A DNA stretch of 34,349 bases from Tannerellaceae bacterium (GCA_031280435.1 JAITGS010000007.1:1-34349); one strand, 5' to 3'. Shown: positions 1-8,750, numbered from the stretch's first letter. Numbers and translations are program-made. The notes: generated by a model from the letters alone, not told the origin.

Positions 1-23
1 AGGCCGAATGTGTCAAAAGGTAA

Positions 24-183
24 TTCAGCCTGTCCAAATATGTCATTCCCGCGAAGGCGGGAATCTCCGATCGATAGTTGGGACGATAGTACTGTTTGTT
101 TTATATGATACAACTACAAGCGTAACCGTCTTTCGATCGGAGATTCCCGCCTTCGCGGGAATGACATGTTTTTCAGGCGTGAA
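24..183. repeat. REPIN-like/MITE-like palindromic element, copy A
   Basis: Two copies of the 20-bp palindrome ATTCCCGCGAAGGCGGGAAT (about 43-62 and its inverse near 143-162) face each other around an 80-base centre, and each is followed inward by TCTCCGATCG. The core palindrome fits the form ATTCCC-N8-GGGAAT known for Neisseria dRS3. The outer arms (TTCAGCCTG at the left, CAGGCGTGAA at the right) are also complementary, so the whole element can fold as one long hairpin. The centre matches, in reverse complement, the centres of copies B and C near 29000-29450. No RAYT or other transposase is in the window. The 61-codon frame across it (8-193) is the familiar spurious translation of this repeat. 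Confidence 0.85.
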
Positions 184-200
184 TGATTTTTGAACAACGC

Positions 201-280
201 CTGTTTGGGCGGCCGAATAGCCTCGGATGCATCTCCCGTCATGTCCTACCCCGTAGAGACGCGATGCATCGCGTCTCTAC
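201..280 (-). repeat. 80-bp dispersed repeat with 28-bp perfect palindrome
   Basis: Positions 253-280 are a perfect palindrome with arms GTAGAGACGCGATG / CATCGCGTCTCTAC. Read on the minus strand, the whole 80 bases align without gaps to 9655-9734, with about 69 of 80 identical by eye, ending in the shared word CCCAAACAG. The palindrome centre differs (GATGCATC here, GATTAATC there) but stays symmetrical. I recall similar 28-bp palindromes dispersed in Bacteroidota and cyanobacteria; not checked. Confidence 0.8.
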
Positions 281-297
281 CACACACAACGGCCCCC

Positions 298-326
298 AAA
301 AAATAAGGGTCGAAAATATTCGACCC
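298..326 (-). terminator. Rho-independent terminator made from a dispersed palindrome
   Basis: On the minus strand the arms GGGTCGAA and TTCGACCC enclose a 4-base loop and are followed by TTATTTTTT, just downstream of the stop of the DUF6261-like gene at 357. The same GGGTCGAA palindrome recurs at 9372-9391, 9469-9488 and 9746-9765, so a dispersed repeat appears to serve as the terminator here. Confidence 0.65.
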
Positions 327-356
327 CTACATCATTAAACCTGTTGTGCACATTGT

Positions 357-1346
357 CTATTTCTTTTCCTCGTCTTTTTTCTTCTCGTCTTCTTTTTTCT
401 TTTGTTCGTCGGCCTTTCGCTCGCCCATGGCGGGATGTTCGTTGGGGTCGAGGTGATGCGGCTCGTCGGTTGGATTCTGGGTGGTTTGCGAAGCGTCGGG
501 GCGGTCGGTGTTGGGCGTCTGGGTTCCCGGAGGTGGAGGTGTCGGAGGTGTTGTCGGGGTTTGGGTTCCGCCGTCCTCTTTGTCGTCTTCTTTCACCTTG
601 TGATGTCCGCGGCGGGCGAGGTTGAGTTCTGTCTGGTGGATGGCGGCGGCGATGTGCTCTTTTACTTCGATGAGCTTGGCGCGCAGAGCAGGATCGCCGG
701 CGCCCATTTCGTTGGCCGTCCATGTGTAGTTTATGGCGTCTACAAGGGTCGAGAAGGCATTGTCGACTTCAATGCGGATTTCGGCAAGCTTACCCATTTC
801 GGCAATCTGCTCCTTACTGAAGGAACGTTCATTATAAAGAGCCTCGAACTCTGTTTCCGCCGTTTTTATTTTGTCGACAACCTCCGTCAGTCCAAGCAGT
901 TGTATGGACGGCTGGTATGCCGGTTTTTCGCAGTCCTGCAAAAAATTTATCATCATTCCGCTAATCTCGGTGTAGTTCCCATAAATAAGCGACTTGTAGG
1001 TGTTATGCAGAAATTCAAGCTTTTCAATGGCTTCCTGTATGTTGGCAGCAAGATTCTCATACTTTAAAATGTCGATTAAGCCCCATATATGTGTAAAATA
1101 GGCGCAGCGTTTTCCGTTCAGGATGCGAAGTTTCGACGTCAGCATTGATGCCTGACTGAGTTTGTAGAGTGCATCTTCTCTGTCGAAAACCGTTTTCAGT
1201 GCATTAAACATTCCGCTCAGTTGCGGCAGGGAGTTCATAAGAGTGAGAAGCACACTTATGATGGCGCTGTCATAAAAGAAGTAGTGCTCGGCGATGTGGA
1301 GCTTCTTTAACAATGTTTTGAAAGAAATCGGAATAAACTTCTGCAT
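357..1346 (-). CDS. DUF6261-like protein with low-complexity charged tail
   Basis: A 329-residue protein without signal peptide or membrane segment. Residues 1 to about 250 are largely helical and follow the pattern I associate with the Bacteroidota family DUF6261: an early 'L..LHIAEHYFFYD' stretch, a 'DREDALYKLSQAS' segment, and a late 'IRIEVDNAFSTLVDAINY' segment with 'LARRGHHK' closing the domain. The remaining 80 residues are low complexity: Thr/Pro-rich (PTTPPTPPPP), then Asp/His-rich, then almost pure Lys/Glu/Asp (from about 308), which suggests a flexible tail. The function of the family is unknown. The gene is monocistronic, with its own promoter at 1378-1409 and a hairpin terminator after the stop. 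The family call is from memory of its pattern and is fairly but not fully secure; the ORF itself is clear. Confidence 0.8.
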   Translation of the reverse strand: MQKFIPISFKTLLKKLHIAEHYFFYDSAIISVLLTLMNSLPQLSGMFNALKTVFDREDALYKLSQASMLTSKLRILNGKRCAYFTHIWGLIDILKYENLAANIQEAIEKLEFLHNTYKSLIYGNYTEISGMMINFLQDCEKPAYQPSIQLLGLTEVVDKIKTAETEFEALYNERSFSKEQIAEMGKLAEIRIEVDNAFSTLVDAINYTWTANEMGAGDPALRAKLIEVKEHIAAAIHQTELNLARRGHHKVKEDDKEDGGTQTPTTPPTPPPPGTQTPNTDRPDASQTTQNPTDEPHHLDPNEHPAMGERKADEQKKKEDEKKKDEEKK

Positions 1347-1377
1347 AAAATTTGGATATTAAATTATTGTAATGCGG

Positions 1378-1409
1378 CAAATATATGGACTGTTTTTTTA
1401 TTTACCAAA
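1378..1409 (-). promoter_or_regulatory. Bacteroidota-type promoter of the DUF6261-like gene
   Basis: On the minus strand TTTG (1409-1406), 20 bases, then TATATTTG (1385-1378), an exact fit to the -33 TTTG / -7 TAnnTTTG consensus. The start codon lies about 30 bases downstream, which supports the ATG at 1346. Confidence 0.75.
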
Positions 1410-1455
1410 ACTACTTTAGCAAGATTCCCCGAAGCAGAAAAAACGGCGCTTTCGC

Positions 1456-1850
1456 GTGGCATTTTCTTGCGCAGACCTTCGGAGAAAAATGCGACGTCGC
1501 ATTTTCTTGCGCAGAGCTTCGGACGAAAACAGCCATGCAGTATTTTCTTGCGCAGGCCTTCGGACGAAAAATGCCATGCGATATTTTCTTGCGCAGACCT
1601 TCGGACGAAAACAGCCATGCAGTATTTTCTTGCGCAGAGCTTCGGACGAAAAAAGCCATGCAGTATTTTCTTGCGCAGAGCTTCGGACGAAAAATGCCAT
1701 GCGGTAGCGGCTCGCGCAGGCCTTCGGAGAAAAATGCCATGCGGCATCGGCTTGCGAATGGGATCCGTAGAGAAAATGCGAGGTCGCAGCGGCTCCGGCG
1801 TAATCCGTAGAGAAAATGCGACGTCGCAGCGGCTTGCGGGGAATCCTTTT
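1456..1850. repeat. Tandem array 1, period 41 bp, about 9-10 units
   Basis: The word ATTTTCTTGCGCAG recurs at 1461, 1501, 1542, 1583, 1624 and 1665, spacing 40, 41, 41, 41, 41, and decayed units continue to about 1850. A unit reads roughly TTCTTGCGCAGAGCTTCGG, then ACGAAAA, then (A/C)(T/A)GCCATGC. The first junction is a perfect 20-bp palindrome at 1486-1505, and TGCGACGTCGCA returns near 1826-1837. The array separates two divergent genes (DUF6261-like and gyrA). It is open in several frames on both strands because the unit has few stop trinucleotides. Units are near-identical throughout with no unique spacers, so this is not CRISPR. Confidence 0.9.
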
Positions 1851-1907
1851 TAAATGCCTTTGCGATGCCTTTGGGGCGGGCAGGCAAAAGGATGCGAAAC
1901 TTTTTCA

Positions 1908-1915
1908 TACATTTG
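1908..1915 (+). promoter_or_regulatory. Possible -7 box of the gyrA promoter
   Basis: TACATTTG fits TAnnTTTG exactly and lies in the short AT-rich stretch between array 1 and gyrA. No convincing -33 TTG is found 19-21 bases upstream, so support is partial. Confidence 0.4.
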
Positions 1916-1958
1916 CGCAGCAAAAATTAAATGAGTATTAATTTAAATCTTTAAAAAC

Positions 1959-2039
1959 ATGGGATTACTCGGAACTGTCGGAGACCGGCTCTCCAAACTG
2001 CCTGCAAAACGGCCGGAGGCCCTTACCGCAAGGCAATGA
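1959..2039 (+). CDS. Candidate 26-residue leader ORF upstream of gyrA
   Basis: ATG at 1959 opens a frame of 26 codons (MGLLGTVGDRLSKLPAKRPE, then six more residues) ending in TGA at 2037-2039. It follows an A/T-rich leader (TTTAAATCTTTAAAAAC) of the kind that precedes real Bacteroidota genes, and starts about 45 bases after the possible -7 box at 1908. The stop is 40 bases before the gyrA ATG. No homologue is recognised. It could be a small protein, a leader peptide, or chance. Confidence 0.3.
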   Translation: MGLLGTVGDRLSKLPAKRPEALTARQ

Positions 2040-2079
2040 AAACGGTTCCCCTACTTTTTAGACTTATTCAGGATAATCA

Positions 2080-4725
2080 ATGATTGAACAGGACAGGATT
2101 ATAAAGATCAACATAGAAGAAGAAATGAAGTCGGCCTACATTGACTACTCAATGTCGGTAATCGTTTCGAGGGCGCTGCCCGACGTGAGGGACGGCTTCA
2201 AGCCGGTTCATCGCCGTATACTTTACGGGATGAACGAGCTCGGCAGTACGTCTGATAAGCCTTATAAGAAATCGGCCAGGATTGTGGGAGATGTGCTGGG
2301 AAAGTATCATCCTCACGGAGATACGGCGGTATATTTCTCTATGGTGAGGATGGCCCAGGTGTGGTCGCTGCGCTATCCGCTGGTCGACGGGCAGGGTAAC
2401 TTCGGCTCCGTCGACGGCGATATGCCTGCGGCGATGCGATACACCGAGGCCCGCCTCAGCAAGCTGGCCGAGGAGATGCTCAGGGATATTGACAAGGAAA
2501 CGGTGGACTTTCAGTTCAACTTTGACGATACGCTGCGCGAGCCGACGGTGCTCCCTACGCGCATCCCCAACCTCCTGATCAACGGCGCTTCGGGCATTGC
2601 GGTGGGAATGGCTACCAATATGCCGCCGCACAACATAGTGGAGACGCTCGACGGCTGCATTGCCTACATCGACAGCCGCGGAGAAATTGACGTGGCCGGA
2701 CTGATGCACTACGTGAAGGCCCCCGACTTCCCTACCGGAGCTACCATCTACGGCTATGCCGGCGTGAAGGAAGCTTTTGAAACCGGACGCGGGCGTATTA
2801 TCATGCGCGGCAAGGCCGAAATAGAGGTGGAAAACAATCATGAGAAGATAATAATCAGCGAGATTCCTTATTTAGTCAATAAGGCCGAACTGATAAAATA
2901 CATATCCGAGCTTGTGAACGAGAAGCGGCTCGAAGGCATCTCCTACGTGAACGACGAATCGGACCGTCAGGGCATGCGCATAGTGGTAGAAGTGAAGCGC
3001 GACGCCAATGCGGGCGTTGTTCTCAATAAGCTGTACAAGCTGACGGCGCTGCAATCCTCGTTCAGCGTCAACAATATCGCTTTGGTCAACGGGCGCCCGC
3101 GGCAGCTTAATCTGAAGGATTTGATAAAGGCTTTTGTGGATCACCGCAAGGAGGTGGTAACGCGCCGCACGCGCTACGAGCTGCGCAAGGCCGAAGAGCG
3201 GGCGCACATTCTGGAGGGCCTCATCATCGCTTCGGATCATATAGATGAGGTGATAGCCATCATTCGCGCGTCCAAAAGTCCGCAGGAGGCGATCGTGAAC
3301 CTTATAGAGCGCTTCTCGCTGAGCGAGATTCAGGCGCGCGCCATAGTTGAGATGCGCCTCCGCCAGCTCACCGGCCTTGAGCAGGACAAGCTCCGCGCCG
3401 AGTACGACGAGATAACGCAGCTCATTGCCCGGCTGAGGGAAATCCTTGACAATCCGGATCTGCTGATGAAAGTTATCAAAGACGAGCTGCTCGAAATAAA
3501 GGAAAAGTACGGCGACCGGCGGCGCACCGAAATAGTGTATGCATCCGAGGAGCTCAACCCGGAAGACTTCTATGCCGACGACGAGATGATTATCACCATC
3601 TCTCATAAGGGATACATAAAGCGCACGCCGCTGAGCGAATTTCATGCTCAGGCCCGCGGCGGCGTAGGAGCCAAAGGCTCGGAAACCCGCGAGGAAGACT
3701 TCGTGGAGTACATCTATCCCGCATCCATGCACGCCACGCTGCTCATCTTCACCGCCAAGGGCAAATGCTACTGGCTGAAGGTTTACGAAATACCGGAAGG
3801 AGCCAAGAACGCCAAGGGACGCGCCATACAGAACCTGCTCAACATTGAGCCGGACGACAAGGTCAACGCCTTCATCCGCGTGAAGCAGCTCCGCTCCGAC
3901 GTAGACTTTCTCAAAACACACTACCTGCTCTTCTGCACCCGACGGGGATACATCAAGAAAACCCTGCTGGAATCATACTCGCGGCCGAGGCAGAACGGCG
4001 TGAACGCAATCACCCTCCGCGACGACGACGGACTGATAGACGTGCGCCTCACCAACGGCAACAACGAAGTCATCATAGCCAACCGCAACGGACGCGCAAT
4101 ACGCTTCAACGAAAGCGCCGTGCGAGTGATGGGACGCACGGCCTCCGGAGTGAGAGGCATGACGCTCGACGAGGAATCGGCCGACGAAGTAGTAGGCATG
4201 ATATGCATAAAAAACAAGGCAGAGGAAAGCATACTGGTGGTATCCGAAAGAGGATACGGCAAGCGCTCGCACATAGACGACTACCGCATCACCAACCGGG
4301 GAGGCAAAGGCGTCAAAACCATCAACATCACCGATAAGACGGGTAAGCTCGTTGCCATCAAGAACGTAATAGAAGGCAACGACATCATGATAATCAACAA
4401 ATCGGGAATAACGATACGCATGAGCGTCCTCAACATAAGCCTCATCGGACGAACCGCGCAGGGCGTTCGGCTCATCAACCTCGAAAAGCGGCACGACGAA
4501 ATAGCATCCGTATGCAAAGTCCTCTCCGAAGACGACGAAAAGAATGCAGAAGAAAAGGCGCAGTCCGAAGCTCTCAACAGAAGCATCAATGCCGACCGCA
4601 ACGAAACGGAAGACGACTTCTACCGCTCAATAGAAGATATTGACGACGAGGACGAGGACGAGGACGAGGACATCGACAACGATACCGAAGCCGACGACAT
4701 TCAGGACGAAGAAGAACAAGAATAA
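2080..4725 (+). CDS. gyrA: DNA gyrase subunit A
   Basis: An 881-residue GyrA, the breakage-reunion subunit of DNA gyrase, which introduces negative supercoils with GyrB. The N-terminal domain starts in the typical way ([18 protein letters not shown]-like, residues 23-39), the HPHGD motif is at 77-81, and the catalytic tyrosine is Tyr121 in [10 protein letters not shown]. The C-terminal beta-pinwheel starts near residue 500; the GyrA box is QARGGVG near residue 524, a relaxed form of Q(R/K)RGG(R/K)G. The extreme C-terminus is a run of Asp/Glu, as in many gyrases. In the quinolone-resistance region the residue matching E. coli Ser83 is Thr82 and the one matching Asp87 is Phe86. ParC/GrlA is excluded with fair confidence by the full-length pinwheel and GyrA-box region. 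A TPR gene follows after 39 bases and is probably cotranscribed. Confidence 0.97.
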   Translation: MIEQDRIIKINIEEEMKSAYIDYSMSVIVSRALPDVRDGFKPVHRRILYGMNELGSTSDKPYKKSARIVGDVLGKYHPHGDTAVYFSMVRMAQVWSLRYPLVDGQGNFGSVDGDMPAAMRYTEARLSKLAEEMLRDIDKETVDFQFNFDDTLREPTVLPTRIPNLLINGASGIAVGMATNMPPHNIVETLDGCIAYIDSRGEIDVAGLMHYVKAPDFPTGATIYGYAGVKEAFETGRGRIIMRGKAEIEVENNHEKIIISEIPYLVNKAELIKYISELVNEKRLEGISYVNDESDRQGMRIVVEVKRDANAGVVLNKLYKLTALQSSFSVNNIALVNGRPRQLNLKDLIKAFVDHRKEVVTRRTRYELRKAEERAHILEGLIIASDHIDEVIAIIRASKSPQEAIVNLIERFSLSEIQARAIVEMRLRQLTGLEQDKLRAEYDEITQLIARLREILDNPDLLMKVIKDELLEIKEKYGDRRRTEIVYASEELNPEDFYADDEMIITISHKGYIKRTPLSEFHAQARGGVGAKGSETREEDFVEYIYPASMHATLLIFTAKGKCYWLKVYEIPEGAKNAKGRAIQNLLNIEPDDKVNAFIRVKQLRSDVDFLKTHYLLFCTRRGYIKKTLLESYSRPRQNGVNAITLRDDDGLIDVRLTNGNNEVIIANRNGRAIRFNESAVRVMGRTASGVRGMTLDEESADEVVGMICIKNKAEESILVVSERGYGKRSHIDDYRITNRGGKGVKTINITDKTGKLVAIKNVIEGNDIMIINKSGITIRMSVLNISLIGRTAQGVRLINLEKRHDEIASVCKVLSEDDEKNAEEKAQSEALNRSINADRNETEDDFYRSIEDIDDEDEDEDEDIDNDTEADDIQDEEEQE

Positions 4726-4764
4726 TAACTCAAAACAAAGTATTAATATCAAAAATCATTTACA

Positions 4765-5979
4765 ATGAAACGACTACTGTTTATTATCGTATTATGCACC
4801 GCCGTAACGGCCGCCTTCGCACAAAAAAAAGCAGTCAGCGAAGCACAGAGCATAGCCAAAAGCACCAATGCCAACTTCAATGAAGCCCGCGAACTCATCA
4901 AAGGAGCATTGGCCAACGCAGAAACAAAGGACGACCCAAAGTCGTGGTACGTGGCAGGATACATCGAAGACCAGCAATTCAGCGCCGAGCGTATGAAGCA
5001 GCTGCTGGGCCAGCAGCCTAACGAAGCGGTTATGTACAGCGCACTACTCAACGTGCTGCCCTTCTTCGAGAAATCCTACGAACTCGACCAGCTACCGGAT
5101 GCCAAAGGGAAAGTAAAGCCTAAGCATACCAAAGACATCAAAGGAATACTCGGAGCCGATCACATCTACTACATCAACGCAGGCGCTTTCTACTTCAACG
5201 AGAGGAACTATCAGAAGGCCTACGAGAGCTTCGACCAGTACGTGCAAATCGCCAACCATGCAATGTTCGCCGGCGAGAAAACGGCAGCCAGAGACTCCAA
5301 CTTTATGCTCGCGCAATACTATGCCGCAGTGGCCGCCGCACAGCTCAACAATCACGATCTTGCCATAGCAGCCCTCAAGCGCGCCTCGGGAACCGACTAT
5401 AATACCAACGAAGTCTACCAATACCTCTTCGGCGAGTATCAGGCCCTGCAAGACACCGTCAACATGGAGAAGACCCTCGAAGAAGGCCTCGCCAAGCTGC
5501 CCAGCGAGCAGTTCTTCCTCCTCAACCTCATCAACATTTATATATATACCAACAGGCTCGACCAGGCTATCGACTTCCTGAACAAAGCCATCGCTCAAAC
5601 GCCCGACAACGCCAACCTGTTCAACGTGCTGGGGATAGTGTACGAGCAAAGCAAGGATGAGGAGCGCGCAATGAGCAACTTCTCTAAGGCCCTCTCGATC
5701 GAACCCGACAATGCCGACATACAAGGCAACATGGGCCGCATCTACTTCAACAGAGCCTTCAACAAGCAGAACGAAGCCAACGCCATCAGCGACAACAAAG
5801 TGTATCAGGAGGAAGTGCAGAAAGCAAAAGACCTGTTCCGCCAGGCGCTGCCTTTCTACGAAAAAGCTCATAAGCTAAAGCCCGAAGAACGGGAATACAT
5901 GGTTGCCCTGCGCGGGATATATTACAACCTCAACATGAGCGACGAACTCACCGCCATAGAGGCAAAAATGGGACTGTGA
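4765..5979 (+). CDS. Exported TPR protein downstream of gyrA
   Basis: A 404-residue protein with a clear signal peptide (MKRLLFIIVLCTAVTAAFAQ, cleavage expected after AFA). The mature part is built of tetratricopeptide-type helix pairs: recognisable units include 'AGAFYFNERNYQKAYESFDQ' near 135-155, and 'NLFNVLGIVYEQSKDEERAM' with 'ALSIEPDNADIQGNMGRIYF' near 285-325. It is probably periplasmic or attached to the envelope through partners, acting as a protein-protein scaffold; the partner is unknown. The gyrA-TPR order is common in Bacteroidales. The gene ends before a strong hairpin terminator at 6017-6054, which closes the gyrA unit. Confidence 0.9.
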   Translation: MKRLLFIIVLCTAVTAAFAQKKAVSEAQSIAKSTNANFNEARELIKGALANAETKDDPKSWYVAGYIEDQQFSAERMKQLLGQQPNEAVMYSALLNVLPFFEKSYELDQLPDAKGKVKPKHTKDIKGILGADHIYYINAGAFYFNERNYQKAYESFDQYVQIANHAMFAGEKTAARDSNFMLAQYYAAVAAAQLNNHDLAIAALKRASGTDYNTNEVYQYLFGEYQALQDTVNMEKTLEEGLAKLPSEQFFLLNLINIYIYTNRLDQAIDFLNKAIAQTPDNANLFNVLGIVYEQSKDEERAMSNFSKALSIEPDNADIQGNMGRIYFNRAFNKQNEANAISDNKVYQEEVQKAKDLFRQALPFYEKAHKLKPEEREYMVALRGIYYNLNMSDELTAIEAKMGL

Positions 5980-6016
5980 TTTAGCGGAGACATACAGCAG
6001 AGATAAAAGAATGAAG

Positions 6017-6054
6017 AAGGCTGCCGGACAAGTAATACGTTCGGCAGCCTTTTC
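6017..6054 (+). terminator. Rho-independent terminator after the TPR gene
   Basis: Arms AAGGCTGCCG (6017-6026) and CGGCAGCCTT (6042-6051) form a 10-bp stem with a 15-base loop, followed by TTC. It closes the gyrA-TPR transcript just before the next promoter. Confidence 0.85.
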
Positions 6055-6055
6055 A

Positions 6056-6088
6056 TTTGGTGGTGATAACTATAAATTGTTAACTTTG
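6056..6088 (+). promoter_or_regulatory. Promoter of the DUF1573-meaB operon
   Basis: TTTG (6056-6059), 21 bases, TAACTTTG (6081-6088): an exact match to the Bacteroidota consensus. It lies directly behind the terminator and about 28 bases before the ATG at 6117. Confidence 0.8.
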
Positions 6089-6116
6089 CTCCATTAATGA
6101 TTAAATATTACGAAAG

Positions 6117-6506
6117 ATGAAACGAAGTATTATTATTTTAATGACCGTCCTGTTAACAACATTGATGGTAAACGCACAGGATGCTGCGGCTCCTGCAGCC
6201 GTTATAGTAGCAGAAGAAGAGGTATTTGACTTTAAGGACATCAAAGAAGTTGAAGGTACGGTGACGCATACGTTCGTTGTACAGAACACCGGCGATGCTC
6301 CGTTGGTTATCACTAAGGTATTGCCCACCTGCGGTTGTACTTCGCCCGATTGGACGAAAGACCCTATTGCAAAAGGAGGCAAAGGCGAAATCAAAGTAAC
6401 ATTCGATCCTAACGGACGTCCGGGGCCCTTCAACAAAACCGTAAACGTGTTCAGCAACGGCAAGCGCGGAGCCTTGGTTCTGATCATTAAAGGCAACGTT
6501 ACTTAG
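6117..6506 (+). CDS. Exported DUF1573 protein, short form
   Basis: 129 residues: a signal peptide (MKRSIIILMTVLLTTLMVNA) followed by a single DUF1573 domain. The diagnostic features are 'DFKDIKEVEGTVTHTFVVQN' near 41-60, 'PTCGCTSPDW' near 75-84, and 'FDPNGRPGPFNKTVNVFSN' near 101-120. The fold is an immunoglobulin-like beta-sandwich related to ASH/MSP domains, and the CGC motif is family-conserved; the molecular role is not established. It is the first gene after the promoter at 6056-6088, and the next gene is a longer paralogue 22 bases downstream. Confidence 0.92.
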   Translation: MKRSIIILMTVLLTTLMVNAQDAAAPAAVIVAEEEVFDFKDIKEVEGTVTHTFVVQNTGDAPLVITKVLPTCGCTSPDWTKDPIAKGGKGEIKVTFDPNGRPGPFNKTVNVFSNGKRGALVLIIKGNVT

Positions 6507-6528
6507 TGTCGCGAGGCAGGCCACCAAG

Positions 6529-7656
6529 ATGTCGTACATAAGGCCTCTCATCGCCGCTTCCGTTTTGATTGCACTTATTTCCGCACAGGGCCGGGCCCAG
6601 AGAAAAGCGGAGATAAGTGCAATTTCATATACATACGATTTCGGCATCATACCCGAAACCGACGAGGGAGCAGCTCATACTTTCCGAATCACCAACACCG
6701 GCACGGCCGCATTGGTCGTAGGCAACGTATCGGCCTCATGCGGATGCACGCTACCGGAATGGACCAAGGCTCCGATAGAGCCCGGCGATACGGGCGAAGT
6801 GCGCGTGAGCTATCTGTCGAAAGGCCGACCGGGACCTTTCTATAAGAGCGTGATTGTTCACAGCAATGCCGCGAGGGGTCGTCTTACATTATATATAAAG
6901 GGTACGGTGGCCGGACGGAAGCCCGAACAGCCGGCTATTGTATACGCCTATCGGGCAGGCGACCTCAGGCTCGATACCAAAATCATGTCATACAACAGGC
7001 TCTATCCGGGCGATAAGGCCGAAGGAACAATCCATATCAAAAACGAAGGCAGCGAGGCGCTGAGCATTGCAGCCGAAAAAATACCGGCGCACCTCTCCGT
7101 TGAATGTAATCCTCCGGAGCTTAAAGCCGGAGAAGCAGGCGAGCTATCCTTGCTGTTCCACACCGACGTCGTCAAACAAATGGGGCGCATAGACGCCGGC
7201 TTCCATCTGAAGATAACGTCCAAAGGAGGCGGGCAGCCAACCGACTGTCCGATCAGCGTTAAAGCTAACATCATCGACAACTTCAGCGAGCTGTCGGCAG
7301 CCGCAAAGGCCAAAGCCCCCGTAGCCGAATATTCGCGCAGCGGCATAGACTTCGGCAAGCTCGCCGAGAAAGGCGGCAGCTTCATCCCATTCATGGGAGG
7401 AGGCAACGAATCGGAAAGCCTCAAGATCAGCAACAAAGGGAAGTCCACCTTAATTATATACTCCATCTCCTGCGATAACAGCGATGCCGTGACGGTGTCC
7501 GGCGGCAAGCGCGAAATCAAGCCCGGAGCCTCGGCCGCATACAAGATCGTTATACATCCCAAAGCCATCAAAGCCGGCTTCGAGGCATTCGTTCATGTAG
7601 TATCGAACGACCCCGGCGCGCCCGTCAAGATGATTAAAGTCACAGCCGAAAAATAA
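6529..7656 (+). CDS. Exported DUF1573-containing protein, long form
   Basis: 375 residues with a signal peptide (about 1-23, ending ...QGRAQ). Residues about 30-130 are a DUF1573 domain closely similar to the preceding gene: 'DFGIIPETDEGAAHTFRITN', 'SASCGCTLPEWTKAPIEPGD', 'LSKGRPGPFYKSVIVHSN'. The rest contains two further beta-rich Ig-like segments: about 150-245, with 'LYPGDKAEGTIHIKNEGSEA', and about 265-375, starting at 'GIDFGKLAEKGG' and ending in a strand-rich 'GFEAFVHVVSNDPGAPVKMI'. It looks like tandem duplication of the short gene followed by growth, or the reverse loss. It is probably an envelope or periplasmic structural protein; role unknown. meaB follows after 8 bases. Confidence 0.9.
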   Translation: MSYIRPLIAASVLIALISAQGRAQRKAEISAISYTYDFGIIPETDEGAAHTFRITNTGTAALVVGNVSASCGCTLPEWTKAPIEPGDTGEVRVSYLSKGRPGPFYKSVIVHSNAARGRLTLYIKGTVAGRKPEQPAIVYAYRAGDLRLDTKIMSYNRLYPGDKAEGTIHIKNEGSEALSIAAEKIPAHLSVECNPPELKAGEAGELSLLFHTDVVKQMGRIDAGFHLKITSKGGGQPTDCPISVKANIIDNFSELSAAAKAKAPVAEYSRSGIDFGKLAEKGGSFIPFMGGGNESESLKISNKGKSTLIIYSISCDNSDAVTVSGGKREIKPGASAAYKIVIHPKAIKAGFEAFVHVVSNDPGAPVKMIKVTAEK

Positions 7657-7664
7657 GAGCCATT

Positions 7665-8750
7665 ATGCATCACCCCGAAAACGACGAACAGTACAAAGGC
7701 CTGAAGGTTAACAAAGGCGTAGCCCATGCCCCCACCGTCAACCCCTACCTGAAGCGACGGCCGCAGGCGCAGTCATACTCGCCGGCCGAGCTCACGGAAG
7801 GCATACTCTGCGGCAACATCACCATGCTCAGCCGGGCCGTCACCTTGGTGGAAAGCGCCAGAGAGGAACATCAGCAGATTGCCCGGCAAGTGATAGAGCA
7901 ATGCCTGCCGCACGCGGGCAAGTCGGTCAGGATAGGCATCACCGGCGTTCCCGGAGCAGGCAAAAGCACCTCCATCGACTCGCTCGGAATGTATCGCACG
8001 GAGCGCGGGCACAAGCTCGCCGTACTGGCCATCGACCCCAGCAGCGAGCGCTCCAAAGGCAGCATACTTGGCGACAAAACACGCATGGCCGACCTGGCTC
8101 GGCATCCGAGCGCCTTCATACGCCCTTCGCCCGCAGCAGGATCGCTGGGCGGAGTGGCCCGCAAAACCAGGGAGACCATAGTGCTCTGCGAGGCAGCCGG
8201 ATTCGATACCATCTTCGTTGAAACCGTAGGAGTGGGCCAGAGCGAAACGGCCGTACACTCCATGGTCGACTTCTTCCTGCTCATCCAGCTCGCCGGCACG
8301 GGCGACGAGCTCCAGGGCATCAAGCGCGGCATCATGGAAATGGCCGACGGCATAGTCATCAACAAAGCCGACGGCGATAACATCCTCAAGGCCCGGATGG
8401 CAGCATCGCAGTTCCGCAGCGCCCTCAGCCTCTTCCCCCCGTCCGAATCGGGCTGGAAGCCGACGGTCATGACCTATTCGGGATACTACAAAACCGGCAT
8501 CGCCGAGATTTGGCAGATGCTCGACGATTACATGCGCTTCGCCCTGGGGAACGGCTACTTCGCCGCAAGGCGCAGCCGGCAGGCCAAATACTGGATGTAC
8601 GAAAGCATAGGCGAAGCCCTCCGCAGCTCCTTCTATCATCATCCCGCCGTTGCCGCAGCCCTGCCCGACATAGAGCGGCAGGCGCTCAACAGCTCAATCA
8701 CTCCCTTCGACGCCGCCAAGCGGCTCATGGATCTCTTTCTCGGCATCTGA
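7665..8750 (+). CDS. meaB: Methylmalonyl-CoA mutase-associated GTPase MeaB
   Basis: 361 residues of the MeaB/ArgK/MMAA family, the G3E-type P-loop GTPases that protect and reactivate adenosylcobalamin-dependent methylmalonyl-CoA mutase. Visible motifs: Walker A GVPGAGKS at 94-101, 'AIDPSS' near 122-127, 'GSILGDKTRM' near 132-141, 'RPSPAAGSLGGVARKT' near 153-168, 'ETVGVGQSE' at 186-194 and the guanine-specificity motif NKAD at 233-236. The length is slightly above the usual 320-330 because of an N-terminal extension of about 35 residues. The mutase genes are not in the window, so the partner must be elsewhere. The function links to propionate/succinate metabolism, common in Bacteroidales. ArgK is an older, mistaken name. 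Confidence 0.95.
   Translation: MHHPENDEQYKGLKVNKGVAHAPTVNPYLKRRPQAQSYSPAELTEGILCGNITMLSRAVTLVESAREEHQQIARQVIEQCLPHAGKSVRIGITGVPGAGKSTSIDSLGMYRTERGHKLAVLAIDPSSERSKGSILGDKTRMADLARHPSAFIRPSPAAGSLGGVARKTRETIVLCEAAGFDTIFVETVGVGQSETAVHSMVDFFLLIQLAGTGDELQGIKRGIMEMADGIVINKADGDNILKARMAASQFRSALSLFPPSESGWKPTVMTYSGYYKTGIAEIWQMLDDYMRFALGNGYFAARRSRQAKYWMYESIGEALRSSFYHHPAVAAALPDIERQALNSSITPFDAAKRLMDLFLGI

Noticed and set aside
8-193. 61-codon ORF ending in a SEIPAFAGMT-type peptide
   Set aside because: It is the usual spurious translation of the ATTCCCGCGAAGGCGGGAAT element; similar frames occur at 28869-29147 and 29382-29588.
1456-1850. CRISPR-like array
   Set aside because: Units repeat over their whole 41 bases with only scattered changes, there are no unique spacers and no cas genes. 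The same applies to the other five arrays.
1364-1923. Several 80-170 codon ORFs on both strands of array 1
   Set aside because: They arise because the 41-bp unit lacks stops in most frames; all frames give the same kind of repetitive peptide.
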